64,000 nucleotides of DNA from Sphagnum compactum (taxonomy: Eukaryota; Bryophyta; Sphagnopsida; Sphagnales), in NCBI GenBank assembly GCA_965153455.1, contig OZ234494.1:16120001-16184000 (forward strand), in the 5' to 3' direction. A program made the translations under genes and the position numbers. Under the pieces are notes generated by a model. The model saw nothing but the letters and a program-made list of their open reading frames with translations. It was not told the origin of the DNA and ran no database searches. This document shows, piece after piece, positions 36,085 through 47,699 of the stretch. Numbering within the stretch: position 1 is the stretch's first letter; each line of letters opens with the position of its first letter.

Positions 36085-36310
36085 GGATCGACGATTACGA
36101 TCAATGTAGCTTTTTCTGCAACATTACAGCTACTGTAAATCACCGTAATCCACCGCCAACAGTGTAGAAAATGCACCTACCCAGAAAAAAGCTCATCATT
36201 TAGTCGGTAATGATAGAGCGCGTTATCAGCGGCAGCACGATTACTGTAGCTTTTTCTGCGACATAACAGCCACCGTAAAGCAGCGTAGAAAATGCTACGA
36301 AGCGGGAAAG
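36085..36310. repeat. Direct duplication in PLAC8 upstream region
   Basis: Two ~147-bp-spaced copies share 'tgtagctttttctgcracat' and 'acagcyacygtaaa' (about 36104 and 36245). They lie 170-390 bp before the PLAC8 start codon. Confidence 0.7.
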
Positions 36311-36416
36311 AAAGAGCTCGTCGCCTACTCTGTACAGAAAGAGCGCGTGATCGGCAGCAGTTAGCAGAGCAGATCCGCATTTAGAAGAAGCACTCGTTTG
36401 TGTGTGTGTGGGGGAG

Positions 36417-36441
36417 GGGGAGAGAGAGAGAGAGAGAGAGC
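36417..36441 (+). repeat. (GA)n microsatellite in PLAC8 5' leader
   Basis: Pure (GA) run ending 33 bp before the ATG. GA repeats are common in plant 5' UTRs and can bind GAGA-type factors. Confidence 0.85.
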
Positions 36442-36473
36442 GCGGACGCGGCGGATTTCAGAGCCTTACAGCG

Positions 36474-37067
36474 ATGGCGTCGTCGAAGAAAATGCACTTG
36501 TATGAGGCGCGGAAGAGTTTGCCCAACTTGTGGTACTCGGAGCTGATGCGGACGCCCGTGGATGATCCGGTCTACTGCTGCTACAGCATGTGGTGTCCTT
36601 GCTGCGCTTCGTACGGGTTGCGTGGTCGAGTGCTGTACAACGACTGGTCACGTTACCGCTGCTGCGGTGGTGGCATGCCTTGCAGTGGTTCCTGCGGTGA
36701 AGAGAGATGTCCGCAGCTGTGTGCCATTCTGGAGGTTACTATGTGCTTCACCCTCTCCGTCTCTGCCACTCGCTTTATGCTCCAGGATGCGCTTCAGATC
36801 CAGAACACCAAATGCGACAACTGCATCATCGCCAGTATGTTCTTCGCGCAGTACCTCAACTGTATCTGCTGGCTTGTGGCCATGTTTACCAACGTGCCTT
36901 TCATCGATGACGCCGCCATTGTCACCGATCGCATTGCGGATATCTCCTATTGCACCGTCTGCGCTTGTCTCCAGACGCAGCATAAGCTGGAGCTCGACAA
37001 GAGGGACGGAAAACTACTTCCTCGTGAGACTACACCCCCTCCCCCTCAACAGATGTCCAGATATTAG
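36474..37067 (+). CDS. PLAC8 (Cys-rich) family protein
   Basis: A single exon encodes 197 residues. The start at 36474 (MASSKKMHLYEARKSLPNLW) is preferred. An upstream in-frame ATG at 36402 would translate the GA microsatellite as Glu-Arg repeats. Features are DPVYCCYSMWCPCCASYGLR (31-50) with the PLAC8 Cys cluster, YNDWSRYRCCGGGMPCSG, CPQLCAILEVTMCF, ATRFMLQDALQIQNTKCDNC, and a C-terminal YCTVCACLQTQHKLELDKRD before a Pro-rich tail ending QQMSRY. Two hydrophobic stretches (about 84-98 and 118-138) could insert in membranes. The match is to the plant PLAC8 subgroup typified by Arabidopsis At5g05350, whose function is unknown. More distant family members (FW2.2, PCR) affect cell number and metal transport. 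Confidence 0.93.
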   Translation: MASSKKMHLYEARKSLPNLWYSELMRTPVDDPVYCCYSMWCPCCASYGLRGRVLYNDWSRYRCCGGGMPCSGSCGEERCPQLCAILEVTMCFTLSVSATRFMLQDALQIQNTKCDNCIIASMFFAQYLNCICWLVAMFTNVPFIDDAAIVTDRIADISYCTVCACLQTQHKLELDKRDGKLLPRETTPPPPQQMSRY

Positions 37068-40000
37068 GCATTCCATGGTACGATTCGTAGCATTCCAGAT
37101 TGTGTTTCTTGGCATTCTTGTGGGGTTTGTGCAGTGTGATCCGAGCGCATTCTCGGACACAGTCAACACACCAGTTGGATTGTTTGGTGTCTAGTTGTAA
37201 GCTGTTGGTACCTATTAATGTCTCATGGCTATCTATCAGATCACTCTGCAAAGCTTTGCACAGGAAATAGGTCATCGAGTGTTGCCCATGGTCATGAGTT
37301 TAGAGGTACTGGACATATGTATCAGATTGCTCTGCAAAGGTTCACAAAAGAAGCATGTCTAGGTCATGGACGATTGTGTGTGTGGTCATGAGTCTGAGAG
37401 GGAATGCTTATATTTTATCTGCAAAAGTCTGAATATGGTATATTAAGGAAATATTGTTGTTATTATATAGCTGATGTGTAGTTCGTTGCTTTGGACCTGG
37501 ACATGGTTAGAGTTCTCTACAATTATCATGTAATTCTGTAACTTCAACACTATGATCAGCCTTCTTTGATTATTCCCAACTCTCTATGGTCTCTTTCTCT
37601 GAGGTTTCAACTTTATTGCATGGATGATATTTGGTTGTGAGGCAATGACTATAGCCTCTGTTGGAGTTGAAAACAGAGTGAAGACTCAGGTTGCTATGTG
37701 GAGCATTAGTTTGGTTTGATGCTGCCTTTTCTTTGTGCTACTGATAGAATTAAAACCTTGACTAGTCAGAGATCAATTCTCATTTTGATGCAGTTGAAGT
37801 AAAAGTGATAGTGACCTTTACCTTCTCAAATGATGTTTGGTTGTCTTCATTAGCTCTGGGAGTTGGTGTCTAGCGTTGCTTTTGAGCCTCCAGGTTTCCA
37901 GTTCATGTCCCAAGCTTTCTAGGTACTCCGGAAGACTTGCTGAGTGTCCCACTTGAATTGTTGTTTCGGGACAATCAATTAATGATATGATGGATTGTCT
38001 AGCATCCCAGCATCAGATCAATTAAGGGAGGCCCAGAATTTGTGCTGACGATGTGAAGGGCATGAGGGGGAAGGGAAAACCATGGAGCTTGTGATACCAC
38101 ATGCTTGAAATCTAGTGATCCCTAAGTTCCAGAACCTCTTCTCCCCTCCACTTTTTTGCCATTCAAAGTTCCATTTTGGCATCTTTTGAATTCAGGTCCT
38201 TGAATCTGAGTCCATGGTGTAAATCTTGTCTATATCAGTGATCTCTTTTTCTGTAGTTTTCCCTAAATGCTTAAGGTTGACCGCACTTGATCTTTCATTT
38301 ATCCTTAAGAAGATGAGAGTGAAATACTGGAAATCACATGTTGGCATTGTGGTGAGGTGGCTGAAAGAGACCTAGGGTCACACAAATCTTGGATCACTTT
38401 CTCCATGGTGTATGGACACATCCAAGTGCTTCAGTAGAGATTTGATTCAGCCTCATTATAGAAGCTCATCTGGGTATGTATTCTGTGTTTCACAAACCAC
38501 ATTTCAGTGCTCTTGCTGTTCCTGAATGAACAACCTGTGCTGGGTGATAGCCTACTTTTCTCTCTACAAAAGTTGGTACTTGTCATAAACATGTGCAACT
38601 AGAGAATTGCAAACATTGACATGACTTTCATGCCCAAGCTTCATCTGGATATTTGTCATGGAGCAATATATAATGTTATCATGCTTATCAAATGCCTCCC
38701 TAGTTGGAAGGAGTAGAGTAGGTATTTCTACTGAAGTCTGAAATATTGAATTCTGCATGTGGCACACAATTGTGTCAATGCCTGCATACAAATTCAGCTG
38801 AGAATGAATGACAAAAATGTCAATGTCTAAGCAGTTTGTAATTTTGGAATACTGCTGCTAAATGCAAAAGATTGCATGAGAACCCATAAGAGGCACACTT
38901 TAAGTTCACAGAAAGATTTTATCACAGATGAGCCTCCTCCAATAGAATCTCTACCTGGACACATGGAGTTTTAGAAATCAGGGGTGTAAGAAACTAAATG
39001 ATTTTCAACTACTTCGCAAAACTAGAACTTCCATTCTAGCTTTTGAATGTGATCAATTAATCCTTGTATTAAAAGGTTAGGAAATCACAAGACTGTGATA
39101 AGGAAGATTTATGAGCATTGGATCTCAAGAGCTAAAGATTTGACATGCTTCCCACTTACTAAGGGAAGGAGGTCCAACTCCTAATGATAGAACATGCCTG
39201 CAACTCACAACTAAATTGTGACTTATAATTGTTTCACTTGTTTCTTTTTGAAGCTCTTTTTCCACCTCCACCTCTGACCGCCTTTTCTTAGGTGCTTGTT
39301 CTCATTTGTTATTACACTTTTGTGCCCACTTAAGCTCCCAAAATAGCCCAATTATCTTTCACCTGCTTCCTTTCATCTCCACTAACAAGTTTTTCTTGTT
39401 GAACTGTGGGCCATCCATCTAAATTATTTGATTCATTTCATTTAATGCAGCCATATTACTCAAAAGATGTTACTAATAAAATTGTTGTTCAAAGCTCACC
39501 TCACATTTGAGTTTCAATTTGGCATGAACTTTTAATCCCATTCACATTCTCAACCTCATGAAAGTATAATAAAACTTGATGGAATAGAAGATATTTGAAC
39601 AATGGCTTGTTAATACCAAGACCACAAACTATCCTAAATGACATCCATGATGGGATTTGTGTGTTGCATTGGTCATATCTTGATCCCACATTTGTCAAAT
39701 GGCCTTGTTTGCATGGAAGATCTTGGCTCACTTGGTTCTCTTCTTATTTTGACCTTCCACTTTTAGTTTCAGAAACATTTCCATTTAACTTGCTCCTTAC
39801 CATTGTTGCTCAAACAATCACTTATTCACTTATCCATTGGAATCCATTCCTCCGCATATAATATGTGCACCATGTTGATTTGAGGTGCCCTCCTAGTCTT
39901 TGATTTGGTCATGATTTGGTTGTTGAATCAGAATTGAAAATGTGTTTTAAATTCTTCCAGTTTAAATTTCCACACATGCCCATATTCTATTAACTAGGCC

Positions 40001-40657
40001 CATTGTGCATAGTTTGGTTGATCGGGTACACCATAAAGTAAAATAGATATTTATTTCCTCCACTGATTTCATCAGCTCTGACAGTGGGTGGTTGACACCA
40101 GGCATACTGATTTTCTGAAAGCTTGAAGACACACTGCATCAAAGAACTCAAGCAGCAAGAATATAGACAGAATTCACAAGATCCACATTTGAGAAACTAT
40201 TGCCAGCTCAAGCAAAAGTCTCCTATCCTGATTAATGAAATCAACCGAACCCCGATTTGGTAGGAATGTTGCTCCTAAGCAATAGGGAAGCCTAAAAAGG
40301 CAGTTACTTGTTACAAAAATAAAGAAAACTCAAACAAAATGTCAATTAAAGCAAACAATTCAGGACTGGAATATTTAGGAACTTTCTAAGAGGCAATCTG
40401 GAAAAGAAAAGACTAAGAAAACACTGACAAAGAAGTAGCTGGAGGGGGCTTCTGCATCCATAAGATAGATAACAAAGAATCTAGCTGGTCACTACTGGGA
40501 TGCTCCTTCTGAAAACACGAATGTTGTGAAGAGTGAGATTCATCCTGAATTTCAGATGAACAGCTTAGTGAGCTGTGAGAAGAAGACAAGTCAGTGCTGA
40601 AGGGAGTAGAGAACTCAGCAAGCAAAATACAGGAGAGGCAATGGCTTGCACAGGAAT
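37068..40657. other. Intergenic DNA, PLAC8 to Lin0512
   Basis: 3.6 kb without a recognisable gene. The left part is probably PLAC8 3' UTR and flank, the right part Lin0512 3' flank. All frames are under 95 codons and match nothing. A 'catcagctctgacagtggg' word near 40070 recurs in altered form at 41167 and 41246. Confidence 0.4.
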
Positions 40658-42123
40658 TCAGTATCCTACATAAACAGCAGCATTGACTACATAGCAATTG
40701 TCACTCTTGTCACCAAAATCCTCCAATTGTACGCCACTTGAACATACAAGCCCGCCATCCACCACCTCCAGTTGCACTATCTCTCCACTTCCAAAACACA
40801 AAATCACATGGCAACAATCACATCCCCAATAGATGAATCAGACACAAGAAAATGAATGAACAGAAAAAGAGTTTGAAGTTTTCAACCATAGAGTTGCACT
40901 CAGATTGTCCCTGATTCAATCCCACTGAAGCCACGATAACCTCAAGTGCCAATAGTCCATTCAAAGGGAATATATATCTATAATGTCAATAGTCCATTCA
41001 AAGGGAATATATATCTATAAGATTTGCTGCAGAGAAATTTCCACAACATCACTTTGAAGGTGATGTGACAGTGAATGTGGTCACAACCCTATGAGAGTTG
41101 GTCATAAAGTGTCAGACCATCACCTTCATCACAAATATTTTGCAGCAACAAGCTGCCATGACTACCCACTGACTTCATCAGCTCTTGACAGACCATCACC
41201 ATCATCATGAATCACAGTGACTAGCTGCCATTACTGAATGCCACAGACTCTGTCAGCTCCCAACAGTGGATATAGATAAATATATAATAACAAACTGCTC
41301 AAATTTTTGAAGGAAAAAAAAATAAAAATCTGGATCCTGAGTTCCTGTTGCACTACATAAAACAAGATATTGGAATCCTGTGAAAAGCATTACAATTCCC
41401 AAAAGTTAGGATGGCAAGACCAGGCAGTTTGCTTACTATGGAAACACAGACTTTACAGCCTGAAGATCAAGACCTCCTTGAACTGAATGGGGAACTCCAA
41501 GCTTCACCTTCAGTTTCATGTGCTCCTTATTAATGCCAGGTATCACCCCTGCAGCCACAACTCCCAATATCTCCTCCCATGCAGACTGGATATCCAACCT
41601 AGGAGACTTCTATGCAGATTAGGGTTTAGGGCTTTAAGCTGTAGGTCACAATATCATCATATCTCCAACCTGCTCCTCATCATCTCACAGAAATTAAGAA
41701 CAGCAGGCTGCTGCTGAGGTGCAGTGTAGTAGTTCCTCTTCTGTTTCGTGTGGGTCAAGACTCAGAGAAAGTAAAGTGCAAAAAGTGATAGGAGTAAAAG
41801 TACCAGTGCTGAAAGCTGGGATGGAGTTAGAGCAGATGGCATCCTTGCACGCCCTAACAGCAGCCGCTGTAACATCTTGCCTGTATTCCCCCCGTCCCCC
41901 GCAATTTGTCAAGTTTCCAAACCCATTCTTCTCCAGATTCCAAAACTCATCATATCGCGAGCCATTGTCATTCCATAAGAAACCAACCAGCTTTGTGGGG
42001 GTTGTAAGGACAGAGACCTAACCCGTGTTGATCGTAGCCTGTACCCATCTCCAAAATCAAAAGACGGAACGGAACTTCTCCAGGTGGACATGCGGAGGAA
42101 GAGGAGGACGGAGTACTCGTCAT
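40658..42123 (-). CDS. Lin0512-family protein
   Basis: Four exons, 42123-42023, 41880-41804, 41548-41437 and 40787-40658, give 420 nt and 139 residues. The start reads MTSTPSSSSSACPPGEVPFR. Family blocks follow: LILEMGTGYDQHGQDVTAAA, VRACKDAI.SNSIPAF, GVIPG, LKVKLGVPHSV, KSVFPYG, LEVVDGGLVCSSG, and a C-terminal YVVNAAVYVGY. This family (first named after a Listeria protein, found in bacteria and plants) has no established biochemical function. The last acceptor is unusual in lacking a pyrimidine tract (ttttggaag|T) but restores PYGEIV exactly. The gene faces away from 42.2-42.9 kb, with teloboxes 210 bp upstream. Confidence 0.92.
40950..41021. repeat. 37-bp direct duplication in Lin0512 intron 3
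   Basis: 'caatagtccattcaaaggg' with the following TATATATCTATAA stretch is repeated exactly at 40950 and 40987. Confidence 0.9.
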
Positions 42124-42334
42124 GCTGCTCAACACTAGTGTATCGAGTCCGATAGATAGGAGAGCCCCAACACAAGCTTTGATTCCTGGGCGCGCGCAAC
42201 GACACTAGCTTGCAAATACACTGCTGCTGGTGGCAGCATCAACGATGGATGGTGTAGTCATAGGAGCTTGTCTCAAAACCCAACCTTTCTCCTCTCTTCG
42301 TTTCCTCTTCACAGGACCTTCGTTCCAATCTCAC

Positions 42335-42360
42335 TAAACCCTAAACCCCTAAACCCTAAT
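42335..42360. promoter_or_regulatory. Telobox cluster (AAACCCTA)
   Basis: Three AAACCCTA-type motifs in 26 bp, about 210 bp upstream of the Lin0512 start codon. Teloboxes in plant promoters mark genes expressed in dividing cells and recruit telobox-binding factors. It is too short and degenerate to be a telomere. Confidence 0.65.
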
Positions 42361-42397
42361 CAGTTGTTCCAATACATTTTCCAGCTCACATTATGCT

Positions 42398-42592
42398 ATG
42401 GCTGTGGAATCAGTTCCTCCAATTCGGGGGTCAATTGAGACCCATAATAGTCACAACCGTTTCAAGAAAAATGTCTTGGATGGGGCCCATATTGTTCCCA
42501 GAACATATTCTAAATGCCTGGAGGAGGAGGAGTTGAAAGATGTGAAATGTTCTGGGACCCAATGTTGTACTTCAAGATTTTTCGTTCACTAG
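42398..42592 (+). CDS. Possible small ORF, 64 codons, unknown
   Basis: The frame starts 38 bp downstream of the telobox cluster and encodes MAVESVPPIRGSIETHNSHN followed by a basic stretch and an acidic LEEEELKD. It has no recognised domain. Position alone makes it a candidate first exon or short gene divergent from Lin0512. A second frame overlaps it (42514-42864), and I could not find a convincing spliced continuation. Confidence 0.2.
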   Translation: MAVESVPPIRGSIETHNSHNRFKKNVLDGAHIVPRTYSKCLEEEELKDVKCSGTQCCTSRFFVH

Positions 42593-42919
42593 ATTCTTTG
42601 GACAAATATATCTCTATTTTTTCTAGGAGGAAGGTTGGGCATAGTGAACCCTGTCTCAGCCAATATGTTACAGCCACCTCACATTATCATCATCTGTTCC
42701 TCAAAAAGGCTTTGAATTTACAAGAATTTCCAAAGCCATTTACAGGACTAGATCTTAGTGGAGGAAGCCCCTCTTTGTCTTTCTGCACCTGTTGCTTTGA
42801 CAGTAGAATCAGTTGTGATCGATCCACAAAGAAGAAGAATAAGAGTTTCCAGAAGGAGGTCTAGTGTCACCTACAAATGGAGGGTGCACCAGATGGCCAT
42901 TAACGAGCCGCTCGACTGA

Positions 42920-43365
42920 TAATGACTGCTCTTTAAATGACATTTCTATAAAGATGATAAATATTCAACAGAGGTACTAAATTGGAAACACATGGTGGTT
43001 AGTATGGTGAAGGTCAAGTGGATCCTTCAGTTGTGCCAGAAATGTTTCTATAGTGGAGACTCCACATGACCTTGAATGTATGTATGTAGTAGCGATAGCA
43101 AACTTTGGCCTGTTTGTGAGTGCATCACAATGTCTGCTACTACTGTGAAGGGCATAATGACTCTGCCATTTAAGTGACATCCATAAAGATGATAAATATT
43201 CAGCATACTAAATGGAAAACACTTGTTGTGTAGTGAAGCACCAGTGGATCCTTCAGTTCTGTGGGAAATGTTTTTTATGGTGGACTCCAGACGACCATAG
43301 AATGAATGAATGTAAGGATACCCAACTTTGGCCTGTTTGTGGGTGCATCACAATGTCTCTACCTT
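42920..43365. repeat. Tandem duplication, ~233-bp unit
   Basis: Copies begin near 42920 and 43153 and share 'aaagatgataaatattca', 'gtggatccttcagtt' and 'aactttggcctgtttgtg'. They are about 80 percent alike. No coding function seen. Confidence 0.8.
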
Positions 43366-44031
43366 GAAGAGCAGAGCCAATAAAATGCCAAAGGCATGCC
43401 TGCCCCCAAGGCACGGAGGAGAAGAAGAAGAAAGAGCAGCAGCAGGAGCAACAACAGAAGAGACTTGAATCCAAAACCGAAACTAAAGAAAGGGGTCAGA
43501 TTTTGGGAAACACAAGCGAGAGAGAGAGAGAGAGAGAGAGAGATTCAAACAGGAAGAAATCCAACAACATCAGCAAAAGAAAAGCGAAGCGCATGAAATT
43601 ACACCCCCAAAAAAAAATGCTCGGCGCGAAAGGTTTCAACTTTCTATTCCATAAAATGGAGTACATTGATGTATGTGCAATCAATCAATCAATCGATCGA
43701 TGATACTTCCTTTTGTTTCTTCATATCTCTCGAGACTCGAGGACTGCTTTGAAACTCCCTTCCCTCAATCCTCGCGAGGTCCTTGCCTTGCTTTCACGTG
43801 CTCCTTCTTGTTCTTCTATTTCTTCTTCTTCAATCTTCTTCATCTCATCAATGCAAACCTTGATTCCTCCGCATTTATGAACGAACGAAATGGTCGGTAG
43901 CGGAGAAAAACAAAAAAACAGCAAATCCCTTTCTTCCAGGAACCACACACGCTCCTTGAGTCTTGAATTGGAACCGGGTTTTTTCTTTTTTCAAATTCGT
44001 GAGGTAGGTAGGTGGCCTGGCAAATCAATTT
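43366..44031. other. Gene-free stretch with (GA)n run
   Basis: (GA)n at 43516-43543, GAAGAA-rich DNA around 43410-43460, and a GTAGG run at 44000-44013. The frames here are repeat-driven and unrecognised. Confidence 0.4.
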
Positions 44032-44350
44032 TTTTGGCCTTGCCTACCAAGGCCCTTTAGGGTATTGTGTTTAGATTCATTATAGAGTATAGTAGCTTAA
44101 GGGATTTTGGCCCCTAGGTAATAATAATAGGTCTATTTTTAATATGAGAATTTTTTGAAAAATGATATTTTGGCTTGTGTTGAAACTTGAGATTAGTTAT
44201 AGAGTTATAATATCTTGAAGGATTTTGGTTTCTTTTAGAGGATTTTTTGAAGATTTTATTTTTTGTATGGTGGAATATTTGAGTTTCCATAATTCTTTCT
44301 TTTTCCTTTCAATGTAAATGGCAGGGCCATAGTGTGACACACCCCTTGTT
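44032..44350 (-). mobile_element. Dispersed ~320-bp element, copy 4 (inverted)
   Basis: Reverse copy from 'ttggccttgcctaccaaggc' to 'gtgacacaccccttgttt'. The usual CCAAAAA tail appears as TTTTTTTGG on the left. Confidence 0.8.
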
Positions 44351-45995
44351 TATTTTCTTTTATGGCGACATTTTGCAACTTGGCGATTTTTTTTTCAAAA
44401 AATGAAAAAAGAAAGAGGAAAATTTCGTGATTTGTAGGGATTTTTCTCGCCATTTTCTGAAATAAAATAATTAAATTAGCCACATCTAGACCTAGGCACT
44501 TCCTAGGTTGCTGCCACTTGTAGCTGCACTCTTGTTAAAATTCCAAAGCCCACCTAAGGCAGTCGCCATTTAATGCTAATTAATTCTGGGGATCCTCGTC
44601 AGTGGACTTACTTGGGGAATTTGAACAAAAAAAACAACCCTGCTGGCAATCAAGAGGAGGTAACCAAATTTGGCTACAGGCTATAGAGTGAAGTAAATGT
44701 TTTTTGGAACCTGGTTATATTCTGGCGAAATCCTAGATGCTATGTTCTAAATCTGGCGATTTCAACTGTCTTTTCCTTGAAATATGACGACATTGTGCCA
44801 TTTTTTCCCCCCCCCAAAAAACACCTTCGGTTGGATTCACATCCCCTTTTTTTAGGGTTAGGGCTATTTTGTAGAAATGTGAAAAAATCTTAGGGTTATT
44901 TGGAAAATTTAGTGAACGGAAATAAAGAATCCTTTGGAATATTCCATAGTATGCCATTTTCACCACAGAATCTTAAAAATTAGTCAAATATTCCACAGAC
45001 AGCAACCCTTACAACTTACAGCATGTAATAGTAGGTAGTAGCTCTCTGCCTCTTTCCATTTATGGCAAAGTTCAAAAGTTCAAACCAGCAACAACAGTTG
45101 AAATAGGAAATGCTCCCATCATGTTCCTCAAAGATTGAAGTCATAGTTTACAATAACATCTGCTCAACATTTTTTCTCAAAATGTGGGACCAAATGAACT
45201 AAACTCTCTGTATAGGAGAAGGGCCTGAGTACAGGTAAGGGAGCCGAAAATACAAAGGAAAAATCCAGGCAGTGCTTTACGTTGTGTGCATGAGTCTATT
45301 TGCATAGTCTCTCCCTCCAACCTTTACATGTAAAGGCAACAATTTATTTACATGGTTTTCTGCAACTGGGTAGGTAGATATCAAATGCTTTTTTGGTCCA
45401 TGAAATCAGATGGTGTAAAAGTGCTCTGTCTCTCTTGTGCTTTGTGGAAACCGAAATCTTTAGCAGCTTGCCATTTTGATGGTCATGGGTTTTGCACCTC
45501 CAATTGCAAGAATTGGCCAAGGGTTTTTTTTGACATATTTTGTGAGGGAATTGATGACGATCAATGCTTTTTTTTTCTTTTTTTTCTTTTTTTGGGGACA
45601 AAATTTCCCAAATTTTTTGTTTCTCTAGTGTAGATTTGAAATTTTTTGATTAATTTTGGAAAAAAATTGCCAAGTCATATATATACACATATATGTAAAT
45701 TGGAAAACCATTGATGATGGTGCACTGCCAAATTTCCAGAATTTGTCAGATTTATGAGGGAGCTGCTGATACATCTGGAAACTAGCCAGAATTGCCAACC
45801 ATTTCTATCAGAGATGTGAGGGGCTATTTGCAGGTAGAAAACATTTCAAAAGTGTGAACTACACTCTGCTGGGCAAAAACCATTGCCAACCCAAAATGCT
45901 CTATAGATAAATAAATAAATAAATAAACAGATAAAGAAAAAATACAAAATAAAAAAACTAGATAGATACCCATTGACAAGAGGTTTCCTTTACCT
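44351..45995. other. AT-rich gene-free stretch
   Basis: Nothing recognised. Words such as 'ttggcgattt' and 'ctggcgaaatc' echo the segment at 24.2-25.1 kb, suggesting decayed relatives of it. An (AAAT)n run lies near 45909-45926. Confidence 0.35.
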
Positions 45996-46497
45996 TTATT
46001 GGCCTTGCCTTGGTAGGCAAGGATATTAGGGACACTAGTGTTGAGTCCCCTAACACCATGCTAGTCACTTAGGGCTTACACCTACTCACCATGAACATTT
46101 TATGTTAGGTTAACATTCACTTAACATTAAACTAGCGCCCATTTAACATTGGGTGCCACCTAAGATGCCACCTAGATCTTTATTTAACATTGACTTAACG
46201 TCAAGAGTCAATTCACCATTAGATTCATTATGGAGTATAGTAGCTTAAGGTATTTTGGCCCTTATGCAATAGGTCTGTTTTTATGTGAGGATTTTTGAAA
46301 GACGATATTTTGGCTTGTGTTGAAACTTGAGATTAGTTATAGAGTTATAATATCTTGAAGAATTTTGGTTTCTTTAAGAGGATTTTTTGAAGATTATATT
46401 TTTGCATGGTGAAATATTTGAGTTTCCATAATTCTTCTTTTGCCTTAAAATACTTTTTATTGTAAATTGCATGGCCACGGTGTGACACACCCCTTGT
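45996..46497 (-). mobile_element. Dispersed ~320-bp element, copy 5, with a ~190-bp insertion
   Basis: Reverse copy whose left terminal stem-loop (45996-46028) is separated from the body (from about 46220) by unrelated DNA rich in 'taacatt' words. ATTAG occurs at both junctions (about 46026 and 46220), as a target-site duplication would. The original sequence there is usually GTGTTTAG, so the duplication is uncertain. Confidence 0.7.
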
Positions 46498-46730
46498 TTT
46501 GAATATGTAAGGTGAGTGCTGAAGGGTGGGGGTTATTCCCAAAATAATAGGGGCCTAAGGAAGGTGGTAGTTGAGTCTGGCCCACATTTTGAGAAAGTCT
46601 CACACCCTGGGATCTAACCCATTGTAAAGCACAAGGTGAACATTGTGATGAGCCTAACATATTGCAGGTCAAGAGGTGGAGGTACCTTACATATCTGATA
46701 AGAGGTCTACTGCAGGCCTATTATGTACGG

Positions 46731-46841
46731 TAATGCCCAAGCAAGGGGGCATTCTGAAATAAGGGTCCAACCCTGAATCCGCCAGCTGAGGGTTGGCTTA
46801 CATTTCAGGAACCACCCCCCCTCCCCCCCCCAAGGGCATTA
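46731..46841. repeat. Small fold-back element, TAATGCCC ends
   Basis: Outer ends TAATGCCC and GGGCATTA are perfect inverted repeats 111 bp apart. An inner pair (TGAAAT...ATTTCA, CCAACCCT...AGGGTTGG) extends the stem. It resembles the structure at 61606-61701. Confidence 0.6.
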
Positions 46842-47022
46842 ACTGGTGTAAAGCTTGACCGTCCGATTGAGGGAGGTTGACGGCCTTGATGCACTGGCCA
46901 TGTATGGTAGGCTTTTATGTTGGACGGAGGGCGTTAGCCCGCCCTTAAAATGTGAAGTGTATCCTCTGATGGGAGAAAATATTCCTCTCTATAAAGGTGC
47001 CTCTGGAAACACTACAAAATTT

Positions 47023-47340
47023 CAAGGGGTGTGTCACACTGTGGCCTTGCCATTTCTATAAAAAAGTATCTTAAGGCAAAAGAAGAATTACGGAAACTCA
47101 AATATTTCACCATGCAAAAATATAATCTTCAAAAAATCGTCTAAAAGAAATCAAAATCATTCCAGATATTATAACTCTATAACTAATCTCAAGTTTCAAC
47201 ACAAGCCAAAATATCATCTTTCAAAACTCGTCATATAAAAATAGACCTATTATTACCTAAGGGCCAAAATCCTTTAAGCTACTATACTCTATAATGAATC
47301 TAAACACAAAATCCTTGCCTTGGTAGGCAACACCAATAAA
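47023..47340 (+). mobile_element. Dispersed ~320-bp element, copy 6
   Basis: Forward copy from 'caaggggtgtgtcacactgt' to 'ggtaggcaacaccaataaa'. The right stem arm has mutated (GGCAACACC instead of GGCAAGGCC). Confidence 0.85.
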
Positions 47341-47582
47341 AGGTGCGCTCCAAATACTTTCTCTAAGGGCTTTATGTGTGGAGAAGGAAGTGTTAAATCT
47401 TGAGTCAAAATGTTGACAAAGTATTTTAATTGTCAGGGCTGAGGGGAGGGGGGACTGTATGGTGCAGTTGTTCTCGCAAACGGTGTGTATTAGAAAGTCC
47501 TCCTCTGCCTGGTGGGTGGGGGATGATGTTAAACAACCCCCCTACTACGAACTTGGTGGGTGTCAATGCAGAGCCCCTCTGT

Positions 47583-47665
47583 AGCACCCGCATGGTTCGG
47601 TTCTGCCACATCCCGTGTTTGGGTAACATGGAGATCAGAAATTCTTTCAGAACCATGCGGGTGCT
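47583..47665. repeat. 16-bp inverted repeat with 51-nt loop
   Basis: AGCACCCGCATGGTTC at 47583-47598 pairs perfectly with 47650-47665. It lies in a locally GC-rich stretch with no gene. Confidence 0.85.
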
Positions 47666-47699
47666 GCAATGCACAGGGTGCCACACCTGACATCTGTTA

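Noticed and set aside
36562-37194. 210-codon frame on the plus strand
   Set aside because: It overlaps the PLAC8 coding sequence in another frame, and the PLAC8 frame carries the conserved family motifs.
42335-42360. Interstitial telomere
   Set aside because: Only three imperfect AAACCCTA units, placed just upstream of a gene. A promoter telobox is the simpler reading.
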